Part shown: piece after piece, positions 32,335-39,041 of the stretch
Layout: the number at the start of each line of letters is the position of its first letter
Position numbering within the stretch: position 1 is the stretch's first letter
Origin: Rhodocyclaceae bacterium
Lineage (GTDB): Bacteria > Pseudomonadota > Gammaproteobacteria > Burkholderiales > Rhodocyclaceae
Length of the DNA stretch: 39,041 nt
Reading direction: 5' to 3'
NCBI GenBank assembly: GCA_024709955.1
Contig: JANJVS010000091.1
Location: 1 to 39,041 of the forward strand
Position numbers and translations under genes: made by a program
Notes under the pieces: generated by a model
What the model was told of the DNA's origin: nothing
The model's database searches: none
Seen by the model: only the letters and a program-made list of their open reading frames with translations

Positions 32335-35300
32335 GGCTAGATACCCGGTTGTTGCTGGCGGCGACCCTGCTCGCCGTCTTTGCGGTCAGCCTCGGCGCGG
32401 GCATTGCGCTCCTGGTGCTGGAGGGGCAGCAGCGGCGCGGCCTGGAAAGCCAGTTGCGCACCACGCTGGCCAGCACGGTGCGCAACCTCGAATTGTGGGC
32501 CGAGGATCAGGCCACCGGCGTGCGGGCCATCGCGGCGCTCGACGACGTGCGCGCCACGCTCAAGACACTGGCCGCCGCCGGGGGCCGGGAGGCCCTGACG
32601 CGGCAGGCCGCCACGCGCCTCGATGCCTGGCTGCGGCCCGCCTATGCGACGCGCGGCTATCTGGGCTACCTCCTCATGGACCGGGAGCAGCGCGTGGTAC
32701 TCGCCGACCAGCCGGACTTCGTCGGCCGTTCGCCCTTCGCCGGCCAGACCGCGTTCCTGGAACGGCTGGGCAAATCCTGGGTGGCGGTTACGCCCACCAT
32801 CCCTTCCACGGTGGTGCTGCCGGATGCCAAGGGCATTCCGCGCGTCGGCGCGCCCACCCAGTTCGTCTGTGCCCAGGTCTTTTCCGATGGCGGCCTGCTG
32901 GGCAGCCTGTGCTTCCGCGTCGACCCGATGCGCCAGTTCCTCGACGCCTTCAAGGGTGGAATGGTTGGGGCGAGCGGCGAGTCCTACGCGATCGACCGCC
33001 TGGGACGTTTCCTTTCGCCGAGCCGCTTCGAGCCCGAGCTGGCGGAGGTGGGGTTGCTGGAGAACGATAGTTCCTCGATTTTCCAGGTGCAGGCGCGCAT
33101 TCCCGAGCGCCGCGAGGTATGGGGCGGCGTGCGCTATTCCCAGACCGCCGCCTCTCCGCTGACCGCCCTGGCCGAGCGGGTGGTCGAGGGGACGGGCGTG
33201 GTGGCGGATTTCTCCGGTTATCGCAATTACCGCGACCAGACGGTGGTGGGGGTGGGCCAGTGGCTGCCGGCGCTGGATATCGGCCTCCTGATCGAGCTGG
33301 ATCGCGCCGAGGCCTTCGGCTCCTTCCATACGGCGCGCAACGCGGTCGCTGGCCTGGCCTTCCTCGACGTCCTGCTACTCCTCGCGGTGACGGCGGTATT
33401 CGTGCGCAGCCGTCGGCGCATGCAGGCCAGCGAGCAGCGCTTCCGTTCCCTCCTCGACAACAGCGCATCGCCCATCCTGCTGAAGAGCCTGGAGGGGCGC
33501 TATTTGGTGGCGAACGGCGCGTGGCAGCGCCTGTTGCAGTTGCCGGAGGAAAGGATTCTCGGCAAGCGGGACGCGGAAGTGCTGCCCTACGTGGTGGCCG
33601 AGCGGCGCGAGGAACTGGCGCGCAAGGTCCTCGAATCGGGCCAGGCGCTGGAGATCACCGAGGAATGGCAGGCCGCCGACGGCCTGCGCCATTTCCTGAC
33701 CGTCGGCTTTCCCGTGCGCGATGCCGACGGCAGGACGGTGGTCGCTCTCGGCCTGATGTCCACGGACATTACCGCCCAGGTGGAAAACGAGCGCAAGCTG
33801 CAGGCTTTCAGCGCCGGCCTGGAACGGATGGTCGCCGACCGTACCGGCGAACTGGAGCGCTCGGAAGCGCAGTTGCGCCTGGCGCGCGACGCGGCCGAGG
33901 CCGCCGCCCGCGCCAAGGCCGATTTTCTCGCCAACATGAGCCACGAGATCCGCACGCCGATGAACGCCATCATCGGCATGGCGCACCTGGCCCTGAACAA
34001 CGAGATGCCGGCGAAGCTGCGCGACTATCTGGAGAAGATTCGGCGCTCCGGCCAGCATCTGCTCGGCATCATCAACGACATTCTGGACTTCTCGAAGATC
34101 GAGGCGGGCAAACTGGATATCGAGCTGACGGATTTCACGCTTGACGAGGTGTTGCGGGATGTGACCGGCCTGGTCGGCGAGAAGGTGGCCGCCAAGGGAT
34201 TGAATCTTAAGGTGGATCTCGCTCCCGCACTGGCGCATATGCCCTTGCGTGGCGATCCCCTGCGTCTAGGCCAGGTGCTGATCAACTATGCGAACAATGC
34301 CGTCAAGTTCACCGAACATGGCGAGATCGTCCTGCGCGTCCGCGAGGAAGCCGGCGGCGGTGACGGCTTGCGCTTGCGTTTCGAGGTGAGCGACACGGGC
34401 ATCGGCCTGACGCCGGAGCAGCAGGAGCGGCTGTTCCAGTCATTCCAGCAGGCGGACGCCTCGACAACGCGGAAGTACGGCGGCACCGGCCTGGGCCTGG
34501 CCATTTGCAAGAAGCTGGCGACCCTCATGGGCGGGGACGTGGGGGTGGAGAGCACGCCGGGGAAAGGCAGCGTCTTCTGGTTCACGGCCATGCTGCTCAA
34601 GGGAGAGGCCGGTGCCGCAAAAAAGCAGATTGCGCCCGCCGGCCCCGATTTGGCGGGGCTCGCGGGAGCCCGCGTGCTACTAGTGGAAGACAACGATCTC
34701 AACCAGCAGGTGGCCTGCGAATTGCTCGCGGAGGTCGATGTCGCCACCGATGTGGCGGAAAATGGCGAGGTGGCCTTGCGCATGGTCCAGTCACGGCCCT
34801 ACGATCTGGTGCTGATGGATATCCAGATGCCGATCATGGACGGCTTGACGGCCACGCGGGAGATTCGCCGCCTGCCGGGATTCGACGGCCTGCCCATCAT
34901 CGCCATGACCGCCAATGCGATGGCGGGCGACCGGGAGAACTACCTGGCCGCCGGAATGACCGACCAGGTGGTCAAACCCATCGATCCGCCGGCTTTCTAC
35001 GCCGCCCTCGCGCGCTGGCTCAGGCCCAGGCCAGCACCGTCCGACGTGCCCGCCGCGCTGCGAATCATCCCGGGCCTGGACGTCGCGGCGGGCATGAACC
35101 GGACCCTCGGCCGCTGGAGCAGCTACGAGGGGCTGTTGCGCAAGTTCCTCGCCGGTCAGGCGGATGCGCCGGATCGGTTGCGCGCGCACCTGGCACGCGG
35201 AGAAAAGGTGGACGCGGAACGCGTCGCCCACACCTTGAAAAGCTCCGCCGGCAACATCGGGGCCGCGGGGCTGCAGGAAATCGCCGGGCGCCTGGAGGCG

Positions 35301-35654
35301 GCACTGCGCGGAACCGCGGCGGCCGACGGGCTGGAGAGCGACCTCGCCGCCGCCGCGCGGGAATTGGCGCGTCTGGTCGCGGCCATCGCCGCAGCCCTGC
35401 CGCCTGCCGCGCCGGCGGCGGCTATCGATGGTTCCGCAGCAGAACGGGAGCTCGCCCAACTGGAAGCCTTGCTGGCCGACGACGACGCACAGGCCCTGGA
35501 CTTCCATGCGCGCCATCGGGATCTGCTGCGCGCTGTCCTCGGCGAGACGGCGGCAGAGCTGGAAGCGGCGCTGGATGCCTGCGATTTGGAAGCGGCCTTG
35601 AATATCCTGCGGGCGGGAGATCCGGCCCGGACCGAATCAAGAACGGAAAACTAG
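32331..35654 (+). CDS. Hybrid sensor histidine kinase with receiver and Hpt domains
   Basis: This 1107-residue protein starts at the ATG overlapping the upstream stop, with ribosome site AAAGGGA (about 32318-32324). The first membrane helix (about 7-30) and a second near 345-365 enclose a large periplasmic sensor region, probably dCache-like. A PAS domain (about 375-480, [16 protein letters not shown]) and a coiled coil follow. The HisKA domain has [19 protein letters not shown] with His538. The HATPase domain has [14 protein letters not shown] and [15 protein letters not shown]. The receiver has [10 protein letters not shown] and [11 protein letters not shown] with Asp830, and the C-terminal Hpt domain has [12 protein letters not shown] with His967. 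The complete relay His-Asp-His could pass phosphate to the HD-GYP regulator 10 bases downstream. Confidence 0.93.
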   Translation: MRLDTRLLLAATLLAVFAVSLGAGIALLVLEGQQRRGLESQLRTTLASTVRNLELWAEDQATGVRAIAALDDVRATLKTLAAAGGREALTRQAATRLDAWLRPAYATRGYLGYLLMDREQRVVLADQPDFVGRSPFAGQTAFLERLGKSWVAVTPTIPSTVVLPDAKGIPRVGAPTQFVCAQVFSDGGLLGSLCFRVDPMRQFLDAFKGGMVGASGESYAIDRLGRFLSPSRFEPELAEVGLLENDSSSIFQVQARIPERREVWGGVRYSQTAASPLTALAERVVEGTGVVADFSGYRNYRDQTVVGVGQWLPALDIGLLIELDRAEAFGSFHTARNAVAGLAFLDVLLLLAVTAVFVRSRRRMQASEQRFRSLLDNSASPILLKSLEGRYLVANGAWQRLLQLPEERILGKRDAEVLPYVVAERREELARKVLESGQALEITEEWQAADGLRHFLTVGFPVRDADGRTVVALGLMSTDITAQVENERKLQAFSAGLERMVADRTGELERSEAQLRLARDAAEAAARAKADFLANMSHEIRTPMNAIIGMAHLALNNEMPAKLRDYLEKIRRSGQHLLGIINDILDFSKIEAGKLDIELTDFTLDEVLRDVTGLVGEKVAAKGLNLKVDLAPALAHMPLRGDPLRLGQVLINYANNAVKFTEHGEIVLRVREEAGGGDGLRLRFEVSDTGIGLTPEQQERLFQSFQQADASTTRKYGGTGLGLAICKKLATLMGGDVGVESTPGKGSVFWFTAMLLKGEAGAAKKQIAPAGPDLAGLAGARVLLVEDNDLNQQVACELLAEVDVATDVAENGEVALRMVQSRPYDLVLMDIQMPIMDGLTATREIRRLPGFDGLPIIAMTANAMAGDRENYLAAGMTDQVVKPIDPPAFYAALARWLRPRPAPSDVPAALRIIPGLDVAAGMNRTLGRWSSYEGLLRKFLAGQADAPDRLRAHLARGEKVDAERVAHTLKSSAGNIGAAGLQEIAGRLEAALRGTAAADGLESDLAAAARELARLVAAIAAALPPAAPAAAIDGSAAERELAQLEALLADDDAQALDFHARHRDLLRAVLGETAAELEAALDACDLEAALNILRAGDPARTESRTEN

Positions 35655-35664
35655 GAGCGTCTCG

Positions 35665-36789
35665 ATGGAACTCTCCCCGATACTCGGCGGCAAGCCCACC
35701 ATCCTGGTGGTGGACGATGCGCCGGACAATCTGAGCCTGATGAGCGACCTGCTGCTCAGGGCCGGCTATCGCGTCAAGCTGGCCAACGGCGGCGAACGGG
35801 CGCTGAAGATCGCGGCGGCCGCCCCGGCTCCCGACCTGATCCTGCTCGACGTGATGATGCCTGGCATCGATGGCTACGAAACGATGCGACGCTTGCGCGC
35901 GGACACCGGCATGCGAGACATCCCGGTCATCTTCCTGACCTCGCGCATGGAGGAGGACGACCAGATGACCGGCCTCGACCTCGGGGCGGTGGACTACATC
36001 GGCAAGCCCATCGTGCCGCGCCTCGTGCTCGCCCGCGTGCGCAATCACCTGGAACTCAAGCATGCGAAGGATTGCCTGCGCGACCGCAACGTGCATCTGG
36101 AGGCCGAGGTGGCCTTGCGCACGCGCGAGATCCAGGCCATCCAGGACGTCACCATCAACGCCCTGGCCTCCCTGGCCGAAACCCGCGATAACGAAACCGG
36201 CAACCACATCCGGCGCACCCAGCGCTACGTGCGCATCCTGGCCGCGGCGCTCCGCGACCACGAGCGCTTCGCCGGCGCGTTGTCCGAGCGCGTCGTCGAT
36301 CTGCTGTTCAAGTCGGCGCCGTTGCACGATATCGGCAAGGTCGGCATTCCCGACCGCATCCTGCTCAAACCCGGACGCCTCGACGACGAGGAGTTCGCGA
36401 TCATGAAGACGCATACCACTCTCGGGCGCGACGCCATCGTCCAGGCCGAGCGCCAGTTGGGGATGGAGGTGGAGTTCCTGCGCATGGCCAAGGAGATCGC
36501 CTATTCCCACCAGGAGAAGTGGGACGGCAGCGGCTATCCCGAAGGGCTGTCGGGCGACGATATCCCGCTTTCGGCGCGGCTCATGGCCGTGGCGGACGTG
36601 TACGACGCGCTGATCAGCCAAAGGATTTACAAGCCGCCGATGTCGCACGAGGAGGCGGTGGAAATCATCGAGCAGGGACGGGGAACGCACTTCGATCCGG
36701 ACCTGGTCGACGCCTTCGTCAAGGTCGCCAGCGAATTCCGCGCCGTCGCCGAGCACTACGCCGACCGCGGGCACATGGCGGCGCAATGA
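35665..36789 (+). CDS. HD-GYP response regulator (RpfG-like c-di-GMP phosphodiesterase)
   Basis: This 374-residue protein has an N-terminal receiver domain (ILVVDDAPDN; phosphoacceptor Asp62 in LILLDVMMPGIDG; Lys in YIGKP) and a C-terminal HD-GYP domain. The catalytic residues are intact: His221-Asp222 in HDIGKVGIPD, HQEKWDGSGYPEG with GYP at residues 290-292, and the later ADVYDALIS. HD-GYP enzymes hydrolyse cyclic di-GMP, affecting biofilm and motility. The gene follows the hybrid kinase by 10 bases with its own ribosome site (AGGAG, about 35653-35657), so it is the likely output of that phosphorelay. It converges with rluA, 4 bases apart. Confidence 0.94.
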   Translation: MELSPILGGKPTILVVDDAPDNLSLMSDLLLRAGYRVKLANGGERALKIAAAAPAPDLILLDVMMPGIDGYETMRRLRADTGMRDIPVIFLTSRMEEDDQMTGLDLGAVDYIGKPIVPRLVLARVRNHLELKHAKDCLRDRNVHLEAEVALRTREIQAIQDVTINALASLAETRDNETGNHIRRTQRYVRILAAALRDHERFAGALSERVVDLLFKSAPLHDIGKVGIPDRILLKPGRLDDEEFAIMKTHTTLGRDAIVQAERQLGMEVEFLRMAKEIAYSHQEKWDGSGYPEGLSGDDIPLSARLMAVADVYDALISQRIYKPPMSHEEAVEIIEQGRGTHFDPDLVDAFVKVASEFRAVAEHYADRGHMAAQ

Positions 36790-36793
36790 CGAG

Positions 36794-37459
36794 CTAGAAC
36801 GGCGGCGGGGACGACACGCGGATCGGCTTGCCGGTGTCGGGGTGGGAAAACTCGATGAAACAGGCATGCAGCAGCAGGCGATCCGCCTTGGCGCGGGACT
36901 GCGTCGTGCCATACAGGTCGTCCCCGAGGATCGGATGGCCGGTCGCCTCCATATGCACGCGGAGCTGATGCGATCTGCCCGTGATCGGCGACAGCTCGAC
37001 CCGAGTCGTGGCACGCTCCGGGTCTTCGCCGATAACCCGATAGCGGGTCAAGCTCGGGCGTCCGGCGATCGGGTCGATCTTCTGCCTAGGACGGTTCGGC
37101 CAGTCCACGATCAGCGGCAGGTCGATTTCTCCTTCGCGGGTTTCGGCCCATTGCCCGTCAACCAGGGCCTCGTAGCGCTTCGTGACCTTGCGCTCCTGGA
37201 AGAGGATGCTGAGCGCGCGCTGATGGCGGGGGCCGCGCGCCATGACGACGATGCCCGAGGTATCCATGTCGAGGCGGTGCACGATCATCGCGTCGGGAAA
37301 CTCATCCTGCACCCGGCTCAGCAGGCAGTCGGATTTCTCGCTGCCGCGCCCCGGCACGGTCAGCAGGCCGCTCGGCTTGTCGAGGATCAGCAATTGCCTG
37401 GAAACGTGGAGCAGCTGGAGCGCCTTGTGCGGCGGCGGATGGTAGCCGGAGGCGTTCAT
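36794..37459 (-). CDS. rluA: RluA-type pseudouridine synthase
   Basis: This 221-residue protein matches RluA in length (219 in E. coli) and sequence. RluA makes pseudouridine at position 746 of 23S rRNA and position 32 of several tRNAs. Key stretches are LLILDKPSGLLTVPGRG, the catalytic motif VHRLDMDTSGIVVMARG with Asp64, KRYEALVDGQW, SPITGRSHQLRVHMEATGHPILGDDLYG and LLLHACFIEFSHP. There is no S4 domain, as expected for RluA and unlike RluC/RluD. The start ATG gives MNASGYHPPPHKALQL. It is transcribed toward the HD-GYP gene and lies downstream of the tRNA genes. Confidence 0.9.
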   Translation of the reverse strand: MNASGYHPPPHKALQLLHVSRQLLILDKPSGLLTVPGRGSEKSDCLLSRVQDEFPDAMIVHRLDMDTSGIVVMARGPRHQRALSILFQERKVTKRYEALVDGQWAETREGEIDLPLIVDWPNRPRQKIDPIAGRPSLTRYRVIGEDPERATTRVELSPITGRSHQLRVHMEATGHPILGDDLYGTTQSRAKADRLLLHACFIEFSHPDTGKPIRVSSPPPF

Positions 37460-37579
37460 GTCGGAGCGGTTTTGTTCGTGCCGTCGATCGGGCCGGATTC
37501 GAACATGCGGCGGTGGCGTCGCCGTCCGGTCAGACGGCCGTCAAGCGACGAATCCGCGGACGTCGGCCGGGAAGGTGTT

Positions 37580-37653
37580 TGGAGGCGCGACCCAGAATCG
37601 AACTGGGGTAGACGGATTTGCAATCCGTTGCACGGCCACTATGCGATCGCGCC
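37580..37653 (-). tRNA. tRNA-Cys (GCA)
   Basis: Read on the minus strand, this 74-base gene begins GGCGCGATCGC and ends TCGCGCCTCCA, so the CCA end is encoded (37580-37582). The acceptor stem GGCGCGA pairs with TCGCGCC. The anticodon arm CGGATTGCAAATCCG shows the anticodon GCA, and the T arm has the conserved GTTCGATTC loop. It lies downstream of tRNA-Gly on the same strand, with a terminator-like hairpin between them. Confidence 0.95.
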
Positions 37654-37676
37654 GCGATGATGCTCGTGGTGAAACT

Positions 37677-37703
37677 AAAAGGGGGAAAGCTTGGCTTTCC
37701 CCC
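37677..37703 (-). terminator. Terminator-like hairpin between tRNA-Gly and tRNA-Cys
   Basis: On the minus strand, GGGGGAAAGC (37703-37694) and GCTTTCCCCC (37690-37681) form a perfect 10-base stem with a 3-base CAA loop, followed directly by TTTT (37680-37677). This is a good intrinsic terminator in the direction of the tRNAs. It lies 7 bases after tRNA-Gly and 23 bases before tRNA-Cys, so it may limit expression of the second tRNA or act as a processing signal. On the plus strand no T-run follows. Confidence 0.7.
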
Positions 37704-37710
37704 AGTATCT

Positions 37711-37786
37711 TGGAGCGGGAGACGAGTCTCGAACTCGCGACCTCAACCTTGGCAAGGTTGCGCTCTACCAACTGAGCTACTCCCGC
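37711..37786 (-). tRNA. tRNA-Gly (GCC)
   Basis: Read on the minus strand, this 76-base gene begins GCGGGAGTAGCTCAG and ends CTCCCGCTCCA with CCA encoded (37711-37713). The acceptor stem GCGGGAG pairs with CTCCCGC. The D arm carries AGCTCAGTTGGTAGAGC, the anticodon arm AACCTTGCCAAGGTT shows GCC, and the T loop reads GTTCGAGAC. It is the first gene after a strong promoter. Confidence 0.96.
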
Positions 37787-37798
37787 AAGAAGGCGCGA

Positions 37799-37826
37799 AT
37801 TCTACCGAGACTTTTCGATGTGTCAA
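37799..37826 (-). promoter_or_regulatory. Sigma-70 promoter of the tRNA-Gly/tRNA-Cys unit
   Basis: On the minus strand a perfect -35 box TTGACA (37826-37821) and a -10 box TAGAAT (37804-37799, five of six consensus bases) are separated by 16 bases. Transcription would begin near 37792, about 6 bases before the tRNA-Gly 5' end. This is the strongest promoter I can see in the window, as expected for a stable RNA gene. It sits between the tRNA and the suhB stop. Confidence 0.8.
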
Positions 37827-37849
37827 CGGTTGGTCGCGCTTTTTTTCGA

Positions 37850-38656
37850 TCAGGCCTGCAGAGCCGGTGTGCGGTGCGGTTGGATGGCCTGCAGCAGCTG
37901 GTTGAAGACCTTCGGATTGCCGCCGACGATGTTGCCGGTCTTGAGATATTCGCCTTCGCCGGCGAGGTCGCTGACGAGCCCGCCCGCCTCGAGGATCAGC
38001 AGCGCGCCGGCCGCCATGTCCCAGGGCGAGAGGCCGAACTCCCAGAAGCCGTCGAGGCGTCCGGCGGCGACGTAGGCGAGATCCAGCGATGCGGCGCCCG
38101 GGCGGCGCACGCCGGCGCAGCGACGCGTCATTTCCTTGAAGATCGCGAGATAGGCGTCCACATGGTCGAACATGCGGTAGGGGAAGCCGGTGCCGAGCAG
38201 GGCCTCGTCGAGCTTGGGACGGTTGCTGACGCGGATGCGTTTCTCGTTGAGGAAGGCGCCGGCGCCCTTGCTCGCGGTGAATAGCTCGTTGCGGTTCGGA
38301 TCGTAGACCACGGCATGCGCCAGTACGCCCTTGTGGGCCAGGGCGATCGAGATCGCGTATTGCGGAAAGCCGTGGATGAAGTTGGTGGTGCCGTCGAGCG
38401 GGTCGATGATCCACTGGAACTCGGCGGTGGCGTCGGGACGCGAATCGCCCGACTCCTCCGCGAGGATGGCGTGGCTGGGGTAGACTTCGCGCAGGGTTTC
38501 GATGATGGTCGCCTCGGCGGCGCGGTCGACTTCGGTGACGAAATCGTTCTGCTGCTTGACGCCGACCTTGAGCTGGCCGAGGTCGAGGCTGGCGCGGTTG
38601 ATCAGGTTGCCGGCGCGGCGGGCTGCCTTGACGGCGGTGTTGAGCATGGGATGCAT
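37850..38656 (-). CDS. suhB: Inositol monophosphatase family protein SuhB
   Basis: This 268-residue protein matches SuhB in length and motifs. SuhB dephosphorylates inositol monophosphate and related compounds, and in E. coli also joins the rRNA antitermination complex. The metal-binding motifs are ILAEESGDS and [17 protein letters not shown] (about residues 80-100), with [18 protein letters not shown] in the C-terminal part. The start is the ATG giving [17 protein letters not shown]; the open frame extends upstream without SuhB similarity. It diverges from trmJ by 34 bases, a common betaproteobacterial and gammaproteobacterial arrangement. A TAGAAT box on the minus strand inside the trmJ start (38700-38695) could be its -10 site, without a good -35. 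Confidence 0.93.
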   Translation of the reverse strand: MHPMLNTAVKAARRAGNLINRASLDLGQLKVGVKQQNDFVTEVDRAAEATIIETLREVYPSHAILAEESGDSRPDATAEFQWIIDPLDGTTNFIHGFPQYAISIALAHKGVLAHAVVYDPNRNELFTASKGAGAFLNEKRIRVSNRPKLDEALLGTGFPYRMFDHVDAYLAIFKEMTRRCAGVRRPGAASLDLAYVAAGRLDGFWEFGLSPWDMAAGALLILEAGGLVSDLAGEGEYLKTGNIVGGNPKVFNQLLQAIQPHRTPALQA

Positions 38657-38690
38657 GGCGGCGGGGGCGTGAGCCCATTCGAACAAAACA

Positions 38691-39041
38691 ATGAATTCTA
38701 AACTGTCGGCACAGCCTGTGCCGGAATCCCTGCGGCGCGTGCGCGTCGTGCTATCCCATACCAGCCATCCCGGCAACATCGGCGCGGCAGCGCGCGCGAT
38801 GAAGACCATGGGGCTGTCCGAACTCGTTCTGGTCGGCCCCGCGATCTATCCCAACAGCCAGGCCGACGCCATGGCGTCCGGTGCGAGCGACGTGCTGGCC
38901 GCCGCGCGGGTGTGCGCGACGCTTGCCGAGGCGCTCGCCGACACGAGGCTCGCGCTCGGCGTGTCGGCGCGCCGGCGCGACATCGTTGCCGAGTGGCTCA
39001 CGCCGCCCGAGGCGGCGGCACGCCTCCTGCGCGAGGCACAG
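38691..39041 (+). CDS. trmJ: tRNA (cytidine/uridine-2'-O-)-methyltransferase TrmJ, N-terminal part
   Basis: The ATG at 38691 opens a frame that runs off the end of the window after 117 codons. The visible part is a SPOUT methyltransferase N terminus: [35 protein letters not shown] and [12 protein letters not shown]. The [14 protein letters not shown] stretch is motif 1 of the SpoU group. Divergence from suhB supports TrmJ, which methylates the 2'-hydroxyl of position 32 in tRNAs. The C-terminal half is outside the window, so other SpoU proteins are not strictly excluded. Confidence 0.88.
   Translation, partial: MNSKLSAQPVPESLRRVRVVLSHTSHPGNIGAAARAMKTMGLSELVLVGPAIYPNSQADAMASGASDVLAAARVCATLAEALADTRLALGVSARRRDIVAEWLTPPEAAARLLREAQ

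Noticed and set aside
1-39041. CRISPR arrays, insertion sequences, integrases, phage genes
   Set aside because: I looked for regularly spaced repeats, transposase motifs and terminal inverted repeats and saw none; the only dispersed repeat is the short loop element reported above.

Overview
The window is about 39 kb of very GC-rich, densely packed bacterial DNA. Several features point to a betaproteobacterium, probably of the Rhodocyclales (inference). These are the glcDEF layout, the single-chain pntA with pntB, the divergent suhB/trmJ pair, the DUF3348-DUF802-OmpA-DUF2894 gene group, TRAP/TAXI binding proteins and HD-GYP signalling. I see no insertion sequence, prophage, CRISPR array or rRNA.

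Layout. (1) 1-4028: the end of a glycerate 2-kinase gene, then glcD-glcE-glcF, the three subunits of glycolate oxidase. Together they form a glycolate-glyoxylate-glycerate module. (2) 4038-9094: an HDOD protein, a small unknown protein, a PP2C phosphatase, and pntA-pntB for the proton-pumping transhydrogenase. (3) 9417-13673: four genes with overlapping stop and start codons. They encode a DUF3348 protein, a MotA/ZorA-like channel subunit with a very long helical tail, a MotB/ZorB-like OmpA subunit with the ion-binding Asp in its single membrane helix, and a DUF2894 protein. This is the best candidate for an undescribed system: an ion-driven envelope motor without flagellar genes and without the Zorya effectors. 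(4) 13779-15610: a short Hsp70 (minus strand) and the decayed remnant of a LuxR-type response regulator.

(5) 15631-31002: genes typical of nonribosomal peptide pathways, but with no synthetase in the window. They are a type II thioesterase coupled to a DUF697 membrane protein, an Sfp-type phosphopantetheinyl transferase, an EctB-like diaminobutyrate aminotransferase, a diaminopropionate ammonia-lyase-like enzyme, and two tandem SyrD/PvdE-type cyclic-peptide ABC exporters. Between them lie an SPFH protein with a small membrane partner, an unusual fusion of two sensor modules to an MFS transporter, an orphan ABC binding protein, a GNAT-like protein and a TAXI binding protein. (6) 31045-36789: a Tat-exported TRAP-type binding protein coupled to a large hybrid histidine kinase and an HD-GYP response regulator, probably an extracellular-ligand to c-di-GMP pathway. 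(7) 36794-39041: rluA, tRNA-Cys, tRNA-Gly with a strong promoter, suhB, and the start of trmJ.

Three binding proteins (ABC, TAXI, DctP) lack their permeases and sit beside sensory genes, so ligand sensing may be the theme of the 20-37 kb region. A short repeat with a conserved loop (TCACCGTCC) occurs at four gene ends. All calls come from reading the sequence; no database search was run.
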